From: Candidatus Amarobacter glycogenicus
GTDB taxonomy: Bacteria; Chloroflexota; Dehalococcoidia; Tepidiformales; Tepidiformaceae
Assembly (NCBI GenBank): GCA_016719395.1
Contig: JADJZF010000007.1
Location: 124,001 to 188,000, forward strand
Direction: 5' to 3'
DNA length: 64,000 bases
This document shows positions 23,764 to 32,543 of this stretch, piece by piece. Each line of letters opens with the position of its first letter. Position 1 is the stretch's first letter. The position numbers and the translations under genes were made by a program. Under the pieces are notes generated by a model. That model had not been told where the DNA came from, made no database searches, and saw only the letters and a list, made by a program, of their open reading frames with translations.

Positions 23764-24620
23764 TGGCCACCGGCGACTTCCACCTCCACAGCACCGCCTC
23801 CGACGGCGTCCACAGTCCGACCTGGGTGATGGAAACAGCAGCCAGGAATGGCGTGCGTTTCCTTTCGCTCACCGATCACGACACAACCGAAGGCCTCACG
23901 GAAGCCGGAAAGGCCGCCGACCGTCTGGGCCTGCGGCTCATCCCTGGGATGGAAATCTCGACCGATGTTGGCAAAGTAGATGCCCACTTGCTCGCCTACG
24001 GGTTCGACACCGCGGCAAAGGAACTTCAGGAGTTCATGCGGACGATGCGCGATGGACGGAAAGAGCGGCTGACGAAGATGGTCCGCATCCTTCGCGAAAA
24101 CGCGATGCCGATCGAGGAGTCGCGCGTGCTCGAGATCGCCGGTGAGGCATCCGTCGGGCGCCCCCACGTCGCGCGCGCGCTCGTCGAAAAGGGTTACGTC
24201 GCTAGCGTCCAGGAGGCATTCGATACCTGGCTGGGCAACGGCAAACCCGCCGATGTGAACCGCGAGCGCCTTGATCCTGCGGATTCCATCAGCCTCGTCC
24301 ACCGCCATGGCGGTGTCATCTTCATCGCACACCCCATCTTCATGGGCGAAGACTACGGCGCTCCCGTCGCCCAGCTCGCGGGCTGGGGCGCCGATGGGAT
24401 CGAGACCTACTACAAGAACTACCCACCGGAAGCGGTACGCTACCACGAAGAGCTGGCCCTCAAGCACAGCCTCGCCCGCTCCGGTGGCAGCGACTACCAC
24501 GGCCTCGGCAATCCCGACGACCGCGAGATCGGTGACATCGACTTCCCGGACCACCATGTCCAGGCGTTCCTGCGATTCATCGACGCGAACTGTGCTCACA
24601 CAGGAAAGAAGGCCCGCTGA
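23763..24620 (+). CDS. PHP-domain phosphoesterase
   Basis: 285 residues, a single PHP domain: GDFHLHSTASDGVHSP (first metal motif), LSLTDHDTTEGL, LIPGMEIST, and late histidines in FIAHPIFMGED and SGGSDYHGLGNPDD. An insertion of about 100 residues follows motif III, as in the YciV/RNase AM group, which acts as 3',5'-nucleoside bisphosphate or 5'-3' RNA phosphatase/exonuclease. That activity would fit the RNA-turnover neighbours, but this is inference. ATG overlaps the ymdB stop by one base. Confidence 0.88.
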   Translation: MATGDFHLHSTASDGVHSPTWVMETAARNGVRFLSLTDHDTTEGLTEAGKAADRLGLRLIPGMEISTDVGKVDAHLLAYGFDTAAKELQEFMRTMRDGRKERLTKMVRILRENAMPIEESRVLEIAGEASVGRPHVARALVEKGYVASVQEAFDTWLGNGKPADVNRERLDPADSISLVHRHGGVIFIAHPIFMGEDYGAPVAQLAGWGADGIETYYKNYPPEAVRYHEELALKHSLARSGGSDYHGLGNPDDREIGDIDFPDHHVQAFLRFIDANCAHTGKKAR

Positions 24621-25066
24621 TGCTGGAAGCAGACCAGATCGAGCAGATCATCCCCCACCGCTACCCGTTCCTGCTCGTCGACCGCATGCTCGAAGTCGAA
24701 GAGGGAAAGCGCGGCGTCGGCATCAAGAACGTCACCGCGAACGAATGGTTCTTTGAGGGCCACTTCCCGGGAAACAAGGTGATGCCCGGCGTTCTCATCG
24801 TCGAGGCAATGGCCCAGGTCGCCGCCGTCACCCTTCTCAAAGGAACTGGCTCCGGCGGCAAGACGCCGCTGTTCGGCGGCATCGAGGACATGCGCTTCCG
24901 CAAACCTGTCGTTCCCGGCGACCAGCTCCGGATGGAGTTCACGCTCGAAAAGCTGCGCGGCCCCGTAGGCAAAGGCCATGTCAAAGCGACCGTCGACGGC
25001 AAGGTCGCTGCAGAAGGCAACATCATGTTTGCGCTGGTCGAGATGGGCGCCGCAGCCACCGAATAG
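24620..25066 (+). CDS. fabZ: 3-hydroxyacyl-ACP dehydratase FabZ
   Basis: 148 residues, full length. The catalytic histidine is in IIPHRYPFLLVDR and the glutamate in VLIVEAMAQVAAV, with the EGHFPGNKVMPG loop between. FabZ dehydrates 3-hydroxyacyl-ACP in fatty acid synthesis. Its ATG overlaps the PHP stop by one base, so a lipid synthesis gene is co-transcribed with RNA-decay genes. Confidence 0.96.
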   Translation: MLEADQIEQIIPHRYPFLLVDRMLEVEEGKRGVGIKNVTANEWFFEGHFPGNKVMPGVLIVEAMAQVAAVTLLKGTGSGGKTPLFGGIEDMRFRKPVVPGDQLRMEFTLEKLRGPVGKGHVKATVDGKVAAEGNIMFALVEMGAAATE

Positions 25067-25120
25067 TCACCCCGCATCTCCGCGCCTTTACCCGCCACGG
25101 TCTAGTATCGTAAAGACCAC

Positions 25121-25864
25121 ATGAGCGCGCCCAACACCACCACCACACACTACGACGTCCTCGAGGTCTCACCCTCGGCCAGCCCGGAAGTCATCGAGGC
25201 CGCCTACAAGGGCCTCATGCGGAAGTACGGCGAGGATCCCGACCCGGCGGTACGCGAACGCCGCAGAGCCGTCGAAGAGGCCTTTGCGGTCATTGGCAAC
25301 GCCACTCGCCGGGCTGAGTACGACGGTTCGCGAAACGGCTTCAGGCCAGCCCCGGCGCCCGAAGCGCCGATCCGGCTCGGCGGCGCCACGATCGGCCAGT
25401 GCGCACGCCACCCCGAGGTCTCCACTGCACTTCGGTGCAGCCGTTGCGACACCCCGATTTGCCCGAAATGCCTGATCCAGACGCCCGTTGGGGCGCGCTG
25501 TAAAGACTGCGCGCGCATCGCCAGGAGCCCTGTTTACACGCTCTCCGCGGGCAATGCGGCAAAGGCCGCAGCAGCCTCCGTTGTCGGTGGCGTGGCCATG
25601 GGTCTGGTCTGGGGCCTCGTCCTGATGCCCTTCACCTTCGGCTGGTTCTCCATCTTCGTCGGCGCCGGGCTTGGCTGGGTTTTCACCCGGATCCTGGAGG
25701 CCGTCACGCGGCGAAAGCGCGGCCCATATATGGTCGGCTTCGCCATGCTCGGCATCGGCATCGCCTGGGCAATGCAGCTGCTATTCGTTCCCCCCGGGGT
25801 TGCCGTCTACGGGTTGGTGGCTGCCGGTGTGGCCTGCTACTTCGCCTATCAAAATCTGCGCTGA
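25121..25864 (+). CDS. J-domain-like / B-box zinc-binding membrane protein
   Basis: 247 residues. Residues about 9-68 resemble a DnaJ J-domain (HYDVLEVSPSASPEVIEAAY, AFAVIGNATRRAEYDG), but the HPD tripeptide is replaced by GED (RKYGEDPDP), so Hsp70 stimulation is unlikely. Residues about 89-130 form a B-box-type zinc finger (CARHPEVSTALRCSRCDTPI and CPKC, CKDC). Three membrane segments follow (VVGGVAMGLVWGLVLMP, FSIFVGAGLGWVF, IGIAWAMQLLFVPPGVAVYG). The combination suggests a membrane-anchored adaptor. The ATG has no Shine-Dalgarno; TAGTAT lies 12 nt before it. Confidence 0.8.
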   Translation: MSAPNTTTTHYDVLEVSPSASPEVIEAAYKGLMRKYGEDPDPAVRERRRAVEEAFAVIGNATRRAEYDGSRNGFRPAPAPEAPIRLGGATIGQCARHPEVSTALRCSRCDTPICPKCLIQTPVGARCKDCARIARSPVYTLSAGNAAKAAAASVVGGVAMGLVWGLVLMPFTFGWFSIFVGAGLGWVFTRILEAVTRRKRGPYMVGFAMLGIGIAWAMQLLFVPPGVAVYGLVAAGVACYFAYQNLR

Positions 25865-26131
25865 CTAGCCAACCACGAAGGACATCGCGACGATGAAGCC
25901 GATAACCGCGCTTCCGACGACGGCGACCGTGACAAGGTCGCGGTGCACGTAGCTGTAGTCCTTGTTCACATGATGCTGGCGATGGTGAAGGCTATCGCTT
26001 GAGCGCCGGACCAGCTGACTGCGCGCCTCCATGGCTGCGTCGTCGAGCCCTGAGACGGGACGCGGGAGCGAGGCCGCGGGGGCGACGCGGCGGCGGGGAC
26101 GACGAGGTTGGCGGGCGGTCATCACGGTCAT
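25865..26131 (-). CDS. Small single-pass membrane protein, unknown
   Basis: 88 residues with a basic N-terminus (RRPRRRVAP), a His-rich middle (SLHHRQHHVNKDYSYVHRD) and a C-terminal membrane segment (VTVAVVGSAVIGFIVAMSF). A tail-anchored topology is likely. No family recognised. Its stop abuts the stop of the convergent J-domain-like gene with no intervening base. ATG 26131 or 26122 may be the start. Confidence 0.55.
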   Translation of the reverse strand: MTVMTARQPRRPRRRVAPAASLPRPVSGLDDAAMEARSQLVRRSSDSLHHRQHHVNKDYSYVHRDLVTVAVVGSAVIGFIVAMSFVVG

Positions 26132-26183
26132 GCTAGCGCCGGCCGGGGGTTCGGTACAGCAACCGCCTCACCTGTGGCGCTGC

Positions 26184-26705
26184 CTAGACTTCCTTCACCG
26201 CAATGTCGATCGTGAACTCGCCAAAGCTCACCACGAGCGGGACCAGTAGCCGCGTGAGGTTCAGGGTCGCGATGGTGCTCCCTTTGCCGAGGAGCAGGAC
26301 GGGCGGAGACATATCGCTCGGGAACCCGTTCTTCTCCAGCGCGATCCCTGCCTGGCCGGTGATCATGTTCGCCAGCTCAGCGATGGCGCTCTGACCCAGC
26401 GCATCGAGTTCGCTCAGCGGCTCACCGATCATCTTCGAGGCGAAACCCAGTGCCGCATCCTGCGTCATCGAGTAGATCACGAGCCCCGCGACTCCGCCCG
26501 TAATCGCGATAAGTGCGCTCACTTCGTTGTTGGTCTGGGGCGAGCGTACCCGGTGAAGCTGCCCACGCTGGACCTGTTCTCCGCATTCCTGTTGGATGAC
26601 TCTCGCCGCCGCCTCCACGAACGGGCCGATGAGTTCGACGCGGGCACGGTCCGGCGCCTGCGAAGCAGCCTGCGCGGCCTCGGCAACGGTGATCTTTGCG
26701 AGCAT
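26184..26705 (-). CDS. cheX: CheX-type chemotaxis phosphatase
   Basis: 173 residues from ATG 26705. It has the CheX/CheC/FliY fold with one active-site helix: LDALGQSAIAELANMITGQA, giving the ExxN pair that removes phosphate from CheY-P. The N-terminal ELIGPFVEAAARVIQQECG and the GLVIYSMTQDAALGFASKM segment fit CheX. The gene is last in the minus-strand run fliM, unknown 116-residue gene, cheX. A separate CheC is encoded in the plus-strand operon, so the cell has at least two CheY-P phosphatases of this fold. Confidence 0.88.
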   Translation of the reverse strand: MLAKITVAEAAQAASQAPDRARVELIGPFVEAAARVIQQECGEQVQRGQLHRVRSPQTNNEVSALIAITGGVAGLVIYSMTQDAALGFASKMIGEPLSELDALGQSAIAELANMITGQAGIALEKNGFPSDMSPPVLLLGKGSTIATLNLTRLLVPLVVSFGEFTIDIAVKEV

Positions 26706-26754
26706 AATTCCTCCTCGCCGTCGCTCGGCGTCGTTCTTTCGAATCTGTCCGGGC

Positions 26755-27105
26755 CTAGCCCACCTGGAGTGTCCGCCCAAGGTCCGAGGCGTATGCCCCG
26801 AAGTCGTCGATATCCCGCGCGGTGATCGTCACGGTTCCCGGAAGGACGCCCGTCTCGTTGAAGCGCAAAGCGATTTCCCACCTCGCCCACATCTTCAGCA
26901 ACGCGGCCTTCTCAACTACCTGGAAGCGCGCCCGGCTCATCTGTTGCACCAGCTTCCGGTGCGCGTCCTGCGAAATCAGGACGGTGACGCTGGACATGCC
27001 GGCACGCCCGCCATCCACCTTGAACACCATGCGATGGAAACCCGAACCACCGTTCATGATCTCGGAGGACATGAGTACCGCACGAATGGGAATGGTGTTA
27101 CTCAT
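26755..27105 (-). CDS. Unknown 116-residue protein between fliM and cheX
   Basis: The ATG at 27105 lies 8 nt inside the end of fliM, so the gene is coupled to fliM, and cheX starts 49 nt after its stop. The sequence alternates strands and helices: GFHRMVFKVDGGRAGMSSV, VTVLISQDAHRKLVQQM, KMWARWEIALRFNETGVLPG and TVTITARDIDDFGAYASDLG. It has no membrane segment and none of the FliN/SpoA, PilZ or CheC motifs that one might expect here. Conserved position suggests a motor- or switch-related role; this is inference only. Confidence 0.75.
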   Translation of the reverse strand: MSNTIPIRAVLMSSEIMNGGSGFHRMVFKVDGGRAGMSSVTVLISQDAHRKLVQQMSRARFQVVEKAALLKMWARWEIALRFNETGVLPGTVTITARDIDDFGAYASDLGRTLQVG

Positions 27106-28150
27106 TCTCAGCATCCTCGAAGGACTTCACCCAACCATCATCGTCAACCCGAGCTGAAACCTGTAGCGCCATCTTTCGGCCTTTGGTGCCCGGGAATCCG
27201 GCGAACCGCTCGCAGTTCCCGATGAGCAAGCGCAGCGGGTCGGCTGCGAGACTATCGAGCACGATGACGTCCCCGGGCGACAGAGCCGCCAGGTCCACCG
27301 CATCCACCCGAGCTTCCCCGAGCATCGTCCGCGCGAGGACAGAGACCGGCATCAGCTGGTCGTTCTGGACTTTGTTGGCTTCCAGTAATCCGCGGATCGG
27401 GCGATTCTCGAAGATGCTCTGGCCGGTCAGTTTCGGCAGGATCTGCTCCAGCACCGTAAGCGGGAAGCAGAGGGAAATCCCGCCGGTCTGGTCGGCCAGG
27501 CGCACCTCGTACCAGGCGGTGATGACGAACTCCGAGGGCGGTATCGCGTGCATCACCTGCGGCCCAAGCGCCAGCTCGGAGACATCGGGCGTAAGGTCCA
27601 CGACTCGCGTCCAGGGCTCGACCAGGGAACGGGCGATATCCATCCCAATGTGGCGGATGAGCGCGATCTCGATGTCTGTCAGGTCTCGATTCAGAACGCG
27701 GGCATTCCGCTTGCCCTTTCCCCCCAGCAAGCGGTCGATGATCCCGAAGGCGACATCGAGCCCAAAGGCGGTGACCGCGTAACCCTGGAGGGGCGACATG
27801 TCGATGATGACGACCACCGAAGTCGCACCGATCTGCGTGACGTACTCCTCGTAGATCCCGCGCTCCAGCGCGCTCAGCCGCGCCTCGACGGGCGCTCTCA
27901 ACCGCGCGGAGAAGTTGGCGGCCATGGCCCCCGCCACGCCCTGCTGGATGATTTGGAGTCCCCGCAACTGTTCCTTGGAGAGTTTCTCGGGGTGCCGGAA
28001 GTCATAGAGCTTGACTCGTTTGCCAGCATCCTGGCGTGGAGCCACCGGCATGGCCACGACACTGGCCGTTTCCGAGGACGAGGAAGCGACGTCGCTATTA
28101 AACAGTGCGTCGATTTCCCGCTGGCTCAGGACTGCGTTTTCGGAAGCCAC
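27098..28150 (-). CDS. fliM: Flagellar motor switch protein FliM
   Basis: 350 residues. The N-terminal CheY-P-binding peptide is present (LSQREIDALFNSD), followed by the CheC-like middle domain (FSARLRAPVEARLSALERGI, GLDVAFGIIDRLLGG, LTDIEIALIRHIG) and a C-terminal SpoA/FliN-like domain (VSVLARTMLGEARVDAVDLA, LSPGDVIVLDS). FliM is the C-ring part that changes rotation direction on CheY-P binding. GTG 28150 has GGAGG 6 nt upstream. A GCCGATAG sequence (28185-28192, minus) resembles the sigma-28 -10 element, but no matching -35 is seen. It is divergent from cheW. Confidence 0.95.
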   Translation of the reverse strand: MASENAVLSQREIDALFNSDVASSSSETASVVAMPVAPRQDAGKRVKLYDFRHPEKLSKEQLRGLQIIQQGVAGAMAANFSARLRAPVEARLSALERGIYEEYVTQIGATSVVVIIDMSPLQGYAVTAFGLDVAFGIIDRLLGGKGKRNARVLNRDLTDIEIALIRHIGMDIARSLVEPWTRVVDLTPDVSELALGPQVMHAIPPSEFVITAWYEVRLADQTGGISLCFPLTVLEQILPKLTGQSIFENRPIRGLLEANKVQNDQLMPVSVLARTMLGEARVDAVDLAALSPGDVIVLDSLAADPLRLLIGNCERFAGFPGTKGRKMALQVSARVDDDGWVKSFEDAENE

Positions 28151-28366
28151 GAACTCCTCCTCGCGGCAAGTCTCTCCAATATGACTATCGGCACGATATA
28201 CGCGGTTTCCCTAGGTCCCCCTTAGACCGTCCCTGCATCTCGCCCTCAGGCATAAGGGGAATCCCATATGGCTTTTGGGGGCCTCGCCCAATGCCCTGAA
28301 GGCGCCATCTGCACGTAGCTTTTGGAAGCGCCGGCAGCGTAGTTGCCCGCGATACAGGAGAGACTT

Positions 28367-28876
28367 GTGGCTACCAGGTTGGATTCCACGATTGAGGTCA
28401 CGGGACAGCCCGCTATCGAAGAGCACGTCGTCATCTTTCGGCTCGCCGATGAGTATTACGCCCTGGACATTCAGACCGTCCAGGAGATCGTCAGGATGCA
28501 GGCGATCACCTCGATCCCTGGTTCCGACTTCTGGGTCGAAGGCATCACCAACCTTCGGGGACGCGTCGTACCCGTCGTCGACCTGCGCAAGCGCTGTGGC
28601 GTCGATTCCGGCGAATACACCGCCGAAACCCGCATCGTCGTCGTCAGCAGCTCCACCGGAATGGTCGGGCTCATCGTCGATGCCGTCTCGGAAGTCATGC
28701 GTATTCCCGGTGACCAGGTCGAGCAGCCCAGTGCGATTGTCTCGGTGCCAGAGAACACCTACCTCCGGGGTATCGCCAAGCTCGAAGACCGGCTCGTGTC
28801 CCTGATGGACCTCGACGGGGTACTCCCGGCGAGCGCCGAAGGCGAGTTCGAGTACGCCAGCGCCGCCGCCGCCTAG
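28367..28876 (+). CDS. cheW: Chemotaxis coupling protein CheW
   Basis: 169 residues. The CheW SH3-like folds are clear: VVIFRLADEYYALDIQTVQE, ITSIPGSDFWVEGITNLRGR, VVPVVDLRKRCG, GMVGLIVDAVSEVM and LEDRLVSLMDLDGVL. CheW links CheA to chemoreceptors. The GTG at 28367 is preferred because AGGAGA lies 6 nt before it; an upstream TTG 28343 is unlikely. It starts a seven-gene operon, in the order of the signalling path. Confidence 0.95.
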   Translation: MATRLDSTIEVTGQPAIEEHVVIFRLADEYYALDIQTVQEIVRMQAITSIPGSDFWVEGITNLRGRVVPVVDLRKRCGVDSGEYTAETRIVVVSSSTGMVGLIVDAVSEVMRIPGDQVEQPSAIVSVPENTYLRGIAKLEDRLVSLMDLDGVLPASAEGEFEYASAAAA

Positions 28877-28939
28877 CGCTGCAGACACCGCCCTTTCGAC
28901 CAGACAACTCAGCCTTCCCGGCCCGAGGAGAGCCACTGC

Positions 28940-31042
28940 ATGGCCACAACCAAAGGACAACGACTTCAGTTTGACCTGGATGACGATGATCTGAAGCTCT
29001 TCTGCGAAGAAGCAGACGAACAGATCGAGTTGCTCGATGCTTCCCTCGTCCAGTTGGAAGGCGACCCCGACCCGGACCTCGTCCAACAGATCTTCCGTGC
29101 TGCCCACACCCTCAAAGGGTCAAGCGCCACCATCGGCCACAAGAAGATGGCCAATCTCACCCACGCGATGGAGACCGTGCTCGATGCTGTCCGCCAGGGC
29201 CGCAAGTCGGCGAATGCGGAGATGGTCGACGCGTTGCTGGCCGGCCTCGACGCCCTCCGCGAACTCGCAAGGGAGGTCGTGACTCGCGTCGATTCAGGAA
29301 TCGCGACCGCAGCCCTCGAAGCTGACTTGCTCGCCACCCTCGAAGCCGACGACCCGGACACCCAGTCACTGCCGTCGGCGCCGGCCGGCGCCGGCTACCA
29401 ATTCAGCGACGCTTCGGTCCAGGCCGCTCTCGCGGAGATGGGACAGGGAAGCTCCTGCTACTTCGTTGAAGTCTCCATCAGTCCGGACTGCCAGTTGCCA
29501 TCGATCCGGTGTTTCCAGGTCCTCCAGGAACTCGATGCCCTCGGCACGACCCTCCAAACATGGCCTGACCGGGATGTCGTCGAGGCGGGCGCGGGAGAGT
29601 TCGCGCTCACTGCCGCGCTGCTTTCACGCCAGTCCGATGAACAGTTGCAGGCAGCCGTCGAAGTCGTGATGGACGTCGGCGCCGTCCATGTCCGAAGCGT
29701 CCCGGCAGAAGCCCTCGGCCAGCCGATGACGGCCCACCGGGTGCCGGCCGCTGCCGCCGCTCCCGGCAAGGCACAGCTCGCAGTTGTCGAGTCCGCAGCG
29801 CCGGGAACCGACGGCGGCAAGGCGCCAAAGAAGGCCGCCGCTCAGTCGGTCCGCATCGATGTCGAACGGCTCGACGGATTGATGAACCTCGTCGGCGAGC
29901 TGGTGATCGACCGGACCCGCCTCCAACAGATTCGCGACCAGCTCTCCGCCGTCCTCAAGGACGCGAACCTCACCGAGCTGACCGAAAACTTCGAAGAAAC
30001 CACTTCCCACCTCGCCCGCGTAACCGATGAACTCCAGGAACAGATCATGCGAAGCCGCATGCTCCCCGTCCGCTCGGTGCTCACCCGCCTGCCGCGTCTC
30101 GTCCGCGATGTGGCGACCAAGTGCGGGAAGAAGGTCGAGCTCCTCACCGCCGGCGAAGAAACCGAGCTGGACCGCTCCGTTATCGAGGAGATCTCGGACC
30201 CCCTCGTCCACATCCTCCGCAACGCCGTGGACCACGGCATTGAGACACCGGAAGAGCGCCGGGCCGCCGGCAAACCGGAAACGGGCACCGTCACGGTCAC
30301 CGCATGGAACCAGGAGACCTACATCTACCTTTCGGTGAAGGATGACGGGAAGGGAATCGATACCCGCACCCTTCGCGCAAAAGTCGTCGAGAAGGGACTT
30401 ATGTCCCGCGACGCCGCCGAAGCAGCCACCGAAGAACAGGCCATTCAGTGGATCTTTATGGCCGGGCTCTCCACGGCGAAGACCATCTCCGATGTCTCCG
30501 GGCGAGGCGTCGGCATGGACATCGTCCGCACGAACATCGAGCGCCTGAACGGCAGCATCATGCTCCAATCGACCCCCGGAAAAGGGTCTGAAGTCATCAT
30601 CCAGCTCCCCCTGACTCTGGCGACGACAAAGGCGCTCATGGTGGTGGCGAACAGCACCGTCTATGCCATCCCGCTCGTCTCCGTCACCGAGGCCCTCGCC
30701 GACCATGAAGCCGATATCCATTCGGTGAATGGCCTGAAGACGCTCCGCCTCCGCCAGCGCCTCCTCCCGATGATCGACCTCGCCAACGCGCTTGGCGATT
30801 CGCGGCCGAGAAGCATCGAAGCCGGCCGCTTCGTCGTCGCCGCCCGCCATGGCGAACGCCAGGTCGCCTTCACCGTGGACCGTCTGCTCGGCGAGCAGGA
30901 TGTCGTCGTCAAGTCACTCGGGGACCTCGTGGGAAACCGCAAGGGCCTCACCGGGGCAACCATCCTCGGCGACGGAAGCCTGGGGCTGATCGTCGATACA
31001 GCCAGTCTTGTGAGCGAACAGGCCATGCTGGCGACGGCTTGA
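28940..31042 (+). CDS. cheA: Chemotaxis histidine kinase CheA
   Basis: 700 residues with the CheA domains in order: P1 Hpt with phospho-accepting H56 (RAAHTLKGSS), a P2-like region of about 150-250, linker, P3 dimerisation helices (RIDVERLDGLMNLVGELVID), P4 ATPase with the N box (HILRNAVDHGIE), G1 (DDGKGID), G2 (GRGVGMDIVR), and the P5 CheW-like domain (YAIPLVSVTEAL, RLLPMIDLANALG). It phosphorylates CheY and CheB. Nothing essential is missing. The linker 250-300 is Ala/Pro-rich. Confidence 0.96.
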   Translation: MATTKGQRLQFDLDDDDLKLFCEEADEQIELLDASLVQLEGDPDPDLVQQIFRAAHTLKGSSATIGHKKMANLTHAMETVLDAVRQGRKSANAEMVDALLAGLDALRELAREVVTRVDSGIATAALEADLLATLEADDPDTQSLPSAPAGAGYQFSDASVQAALAEMGQGSSCYFVEVSISPDCQLPSIRCFQVLQELDALGTTLQTWPDRDVVEAGAGEFALTAALLSRQSDEQLQAAVEVVMDVGAVHVRSVPAEALGQPMTAHRVPAAAAAPGKAQLAVVESAAPGTDGGKAPKKAAAQSVRIDVERLDGLMNLVGELVIDRTRLQQIRDQLSAVLKDANLTELTENFEETTSHLARVTDELQEQIMRSRMLPVRSVLTRLPRLVRDVATKCGKKVELLTAGEETELDRSVIEEISDPLVHILRNAVDHGIETPEERRAAGKPETGTVTVTAWNQETYIYLSVKDDGKGIDTRTLRAKVVEKGLMSRDAAEAATEEQAIQWIFMAGLSTAKTISDVSGRGVGMDIVRTNIERLNGSIMLQSTPGKGSEVIIQLPLTLATTKALMVVANSTVYAIPLVSVTEALADHEADIHSVNGLKTLRLRQRLLPMIDLANALGDSRPRSIEAGRFVVAARHGERQVAFTVDRLLGEQDVVVKSLGDLVGNRKGLTGATILGDGSLGLIVDTASLVSEQAMLATA

Positions 31043-31071
31043 CCCGTCCCGGCGCCACCGAGGAGCACCGT

Positions 31072-31662
31072 ATGCACGAACAACTCATCTCGACGCTTTC
31101 AACCGTCGCCAAAGACGGAGCCTTCCGCGCTGGGCGCGGGCTGAGCGGACTCATGGGCCAGGAGATCGCCATCCACGTTCCGAACGTCCGCATCGGCACG
31201 AAGGCTGACGCCTGCGACGCCGTCGGCGGCGAGGAGACCATCGTCCTCGGCGCCTACCTCTCGATCAGCGGCGACATCACCGGTCACGTCATGCTGCTCT
31301 TCCCGGTCCCGCGTGCACTGGAATGCGTGGACTTGATGTGCGGACAACCCCCGGGGACGACTCAGGAACCCGATGAACTGTCCGATTCCGCCATCGGCGA
31401 ATTGGGCAACATCGTCGGCTCCGCGTTCATCAACGCCCTGGCCGACCACCTCAACCTCATCCTCCATCCATCGCCGCCCAGCGTGATCAACGACATGGCC
31501 ATCGCCCTCGTCGAGTCTGTGTATGCGGAAGTGCTCTCCCAGGGGAGCGATGTCGTCATGATGGATGCCATCTTCGAAGACCACTCTGGAAAGACCGCGG
31601 GGTTGCTTCTCGTCGCCCCGGACCCGGTCTCCCTCGAGCGGTTGCAGAGGGTGGCCGCATGA
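31072..31662 (+). CDS. cheC: CheC-type CheY-P phosphatase
   Basis: 196 residues from ATG 31072. The first active-site helix is intact (LSDSAIGELGNIVGSAFINA with ExxN). The second (VINDMAIALVESVYAEVL) has an E but no following N in the usual place, so only one active site seems complete. CheC removes phosphate from CheY-P and is strengthened by CheD, which is the next gene and overlaps by 4 nt; this gene order is typical for a working CheC-CheD pair. Confidence 0.88.
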   Translation: MHEQLISTLSTVAKDGAFRAGRGLSGLMGQEIAIHVPNVRIGTKADACDAVGGEETIVLGAYLSISGDITGHVMLLFPVPRALECVDLMCGQPPGTTQEPDELSDSAIGELGNIVGSAFINALADHLNLILHPSPPSVINDMAIALVESVYAEVLSQGSDVVMMDAIFEDHSGKTAGLLLVAPDPVSLERLQRVAA

Positions 31663-32165
31663 CAGCCCCCCCACCCGATGCCCGCCGCGTTTCCGTCGGC
31701 ATCGGACAACTCGCCATCAGCAAAGACCCTGGCGAAGTACTCGTCGCATATGGGCTCGGGTCCTGCATCGGGATCAGCTGCTACGACCCGCAGGCCCGCG
31801 TCGCCGGGCTCGTCCACATCCTCCTCCCGAACTCGGAGGGCAAGCGTAGTGAAGACCGGGAGCCGGCACGCTTCGCCGACACCGGTATTGACCTGCTTAT
31901 GTCTCGTATGACGGCCAGCGGCGCCGTGGTCCGCAGGCTCGTCGTGAAGGTCGCCGGGGGAGCAGCGGTGCTCGGTCCTGCGAACGCAGAGAAATTCAAG
32001 ATCGGCGAGCGAAATGCCGAAGCAATCAAGGAACGGTTGAAGCGACACGGGCTCACGCCTGCCGGCATGGATCTCGGGGGCACGAAGGGCCGCACGCTCG
32101 AAATGCACCCGGCCACCGGCAAGACGTTCGTCCGTACCGCGGCTTCACCGGCCATCGAACTGTAG
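31659..32165 (+). CDS. cheD: CheD chemoreceptor glutamine deamidase
   Basis: 168 residues. The catalytic cysteine is in GLGSCIGISCYD and the histidine in GLVHILLPNSEG, followed by FADTGIDLLMSRM and LVVKVAGGAAVLG. CheD deamidates receptor glutamines and partners with CheC. ATG overlaps the cheC stop (ATGA). No receptor gene is in the window, so the substrate is encoded elsewhere. Confidence 0.95.
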   Translation: MTAPPPDARRVSVGIGQLAISKDPGEVLVAYGLGSCIGISCYDPQARVAGLVHILLPNSEGKRSEDREPARFADTGIDLLMSRMTASGAVVRRLVVKVAGGAAVLGPANAEKFKIGERNAEAIKERLKRHGLTPAGMDLGGTKGRTLEMHPATGKTFVRTAASPAIEL

Positions 32166-32176
32166 GGAGTCCAATC

Positions 32177-32533
32177 ATGGCAACAATTCTTGTGGTCGAT
32201 GACGCCGCGTTCATGCGGATGCGGATGTCGAAGATCCTCTCCGAAGCAGGTTACGACGTTGTCCAGGCCGAAAATGGCCTGGAAGCAGTCGAAAAGTACA
32301 AGGCATCGCGCCCCGATGCCGTGCTCATGGACATCACGATGCCCGAAATGGACGGACTGACCGCCCTCAAGGAAATCAAGAGCCATGACCCGGCCGCGCG
32401 AGTCGCCATGGTCACCGCCCTCGGCCAGCAACAGATCGTCCTCGAGGCCGTCAAGAGCGGCGCCAAGGACTTCCTCGTGAAGCCGTGCGAAGGCGACCGC
32501 GTGCTCGCCGCCGTCAGCAAGCTCTGCGCCTAG
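32177..32533 (+). CDS. cheY: Chemotaxis response regulator CheY
   Basis: 118 residues, a stand-alone receiver domain: acidic pair in LVVDDAAFMR, phospho-acceptor D52 in LMDITMPEMDG, the conserved T in MVTALGQQ and the lysine in DFLVKPCEG. A GGGAG ribosome binding site precedes ATG 32177. CheA phosphorylates it and CheY-P binds the N-terminal peptide of FliM, which is encoded nearby on the other strand. Confidence 0.95.
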   Translation: MATILVVDDAAFMRMRMSKILSEAGYDVVQAENGLEAVEKYKASRPDAVLMDITMPEMDGLTALKEIKSHDPAARVAMVTALGQQQIVLEAVKSGAKDFLVKPCEGDRVLAAVSKLCA

Positions 32534-32543
32534 GAGGACGGCT

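Noticed and set aside
28185..28192. Sigma-28-like GCCGATAG before fliM
   Set aside because: Only the -10 half matches; the position for TAAA holds GGGA, so a flagellar sigma promoter cannot be claimed.
29624..30850. Minus-strand open frame opposite cheA
   Set aside because: Antisense by-product of cheA codon usage; no ribosome binding site and no family likeness.
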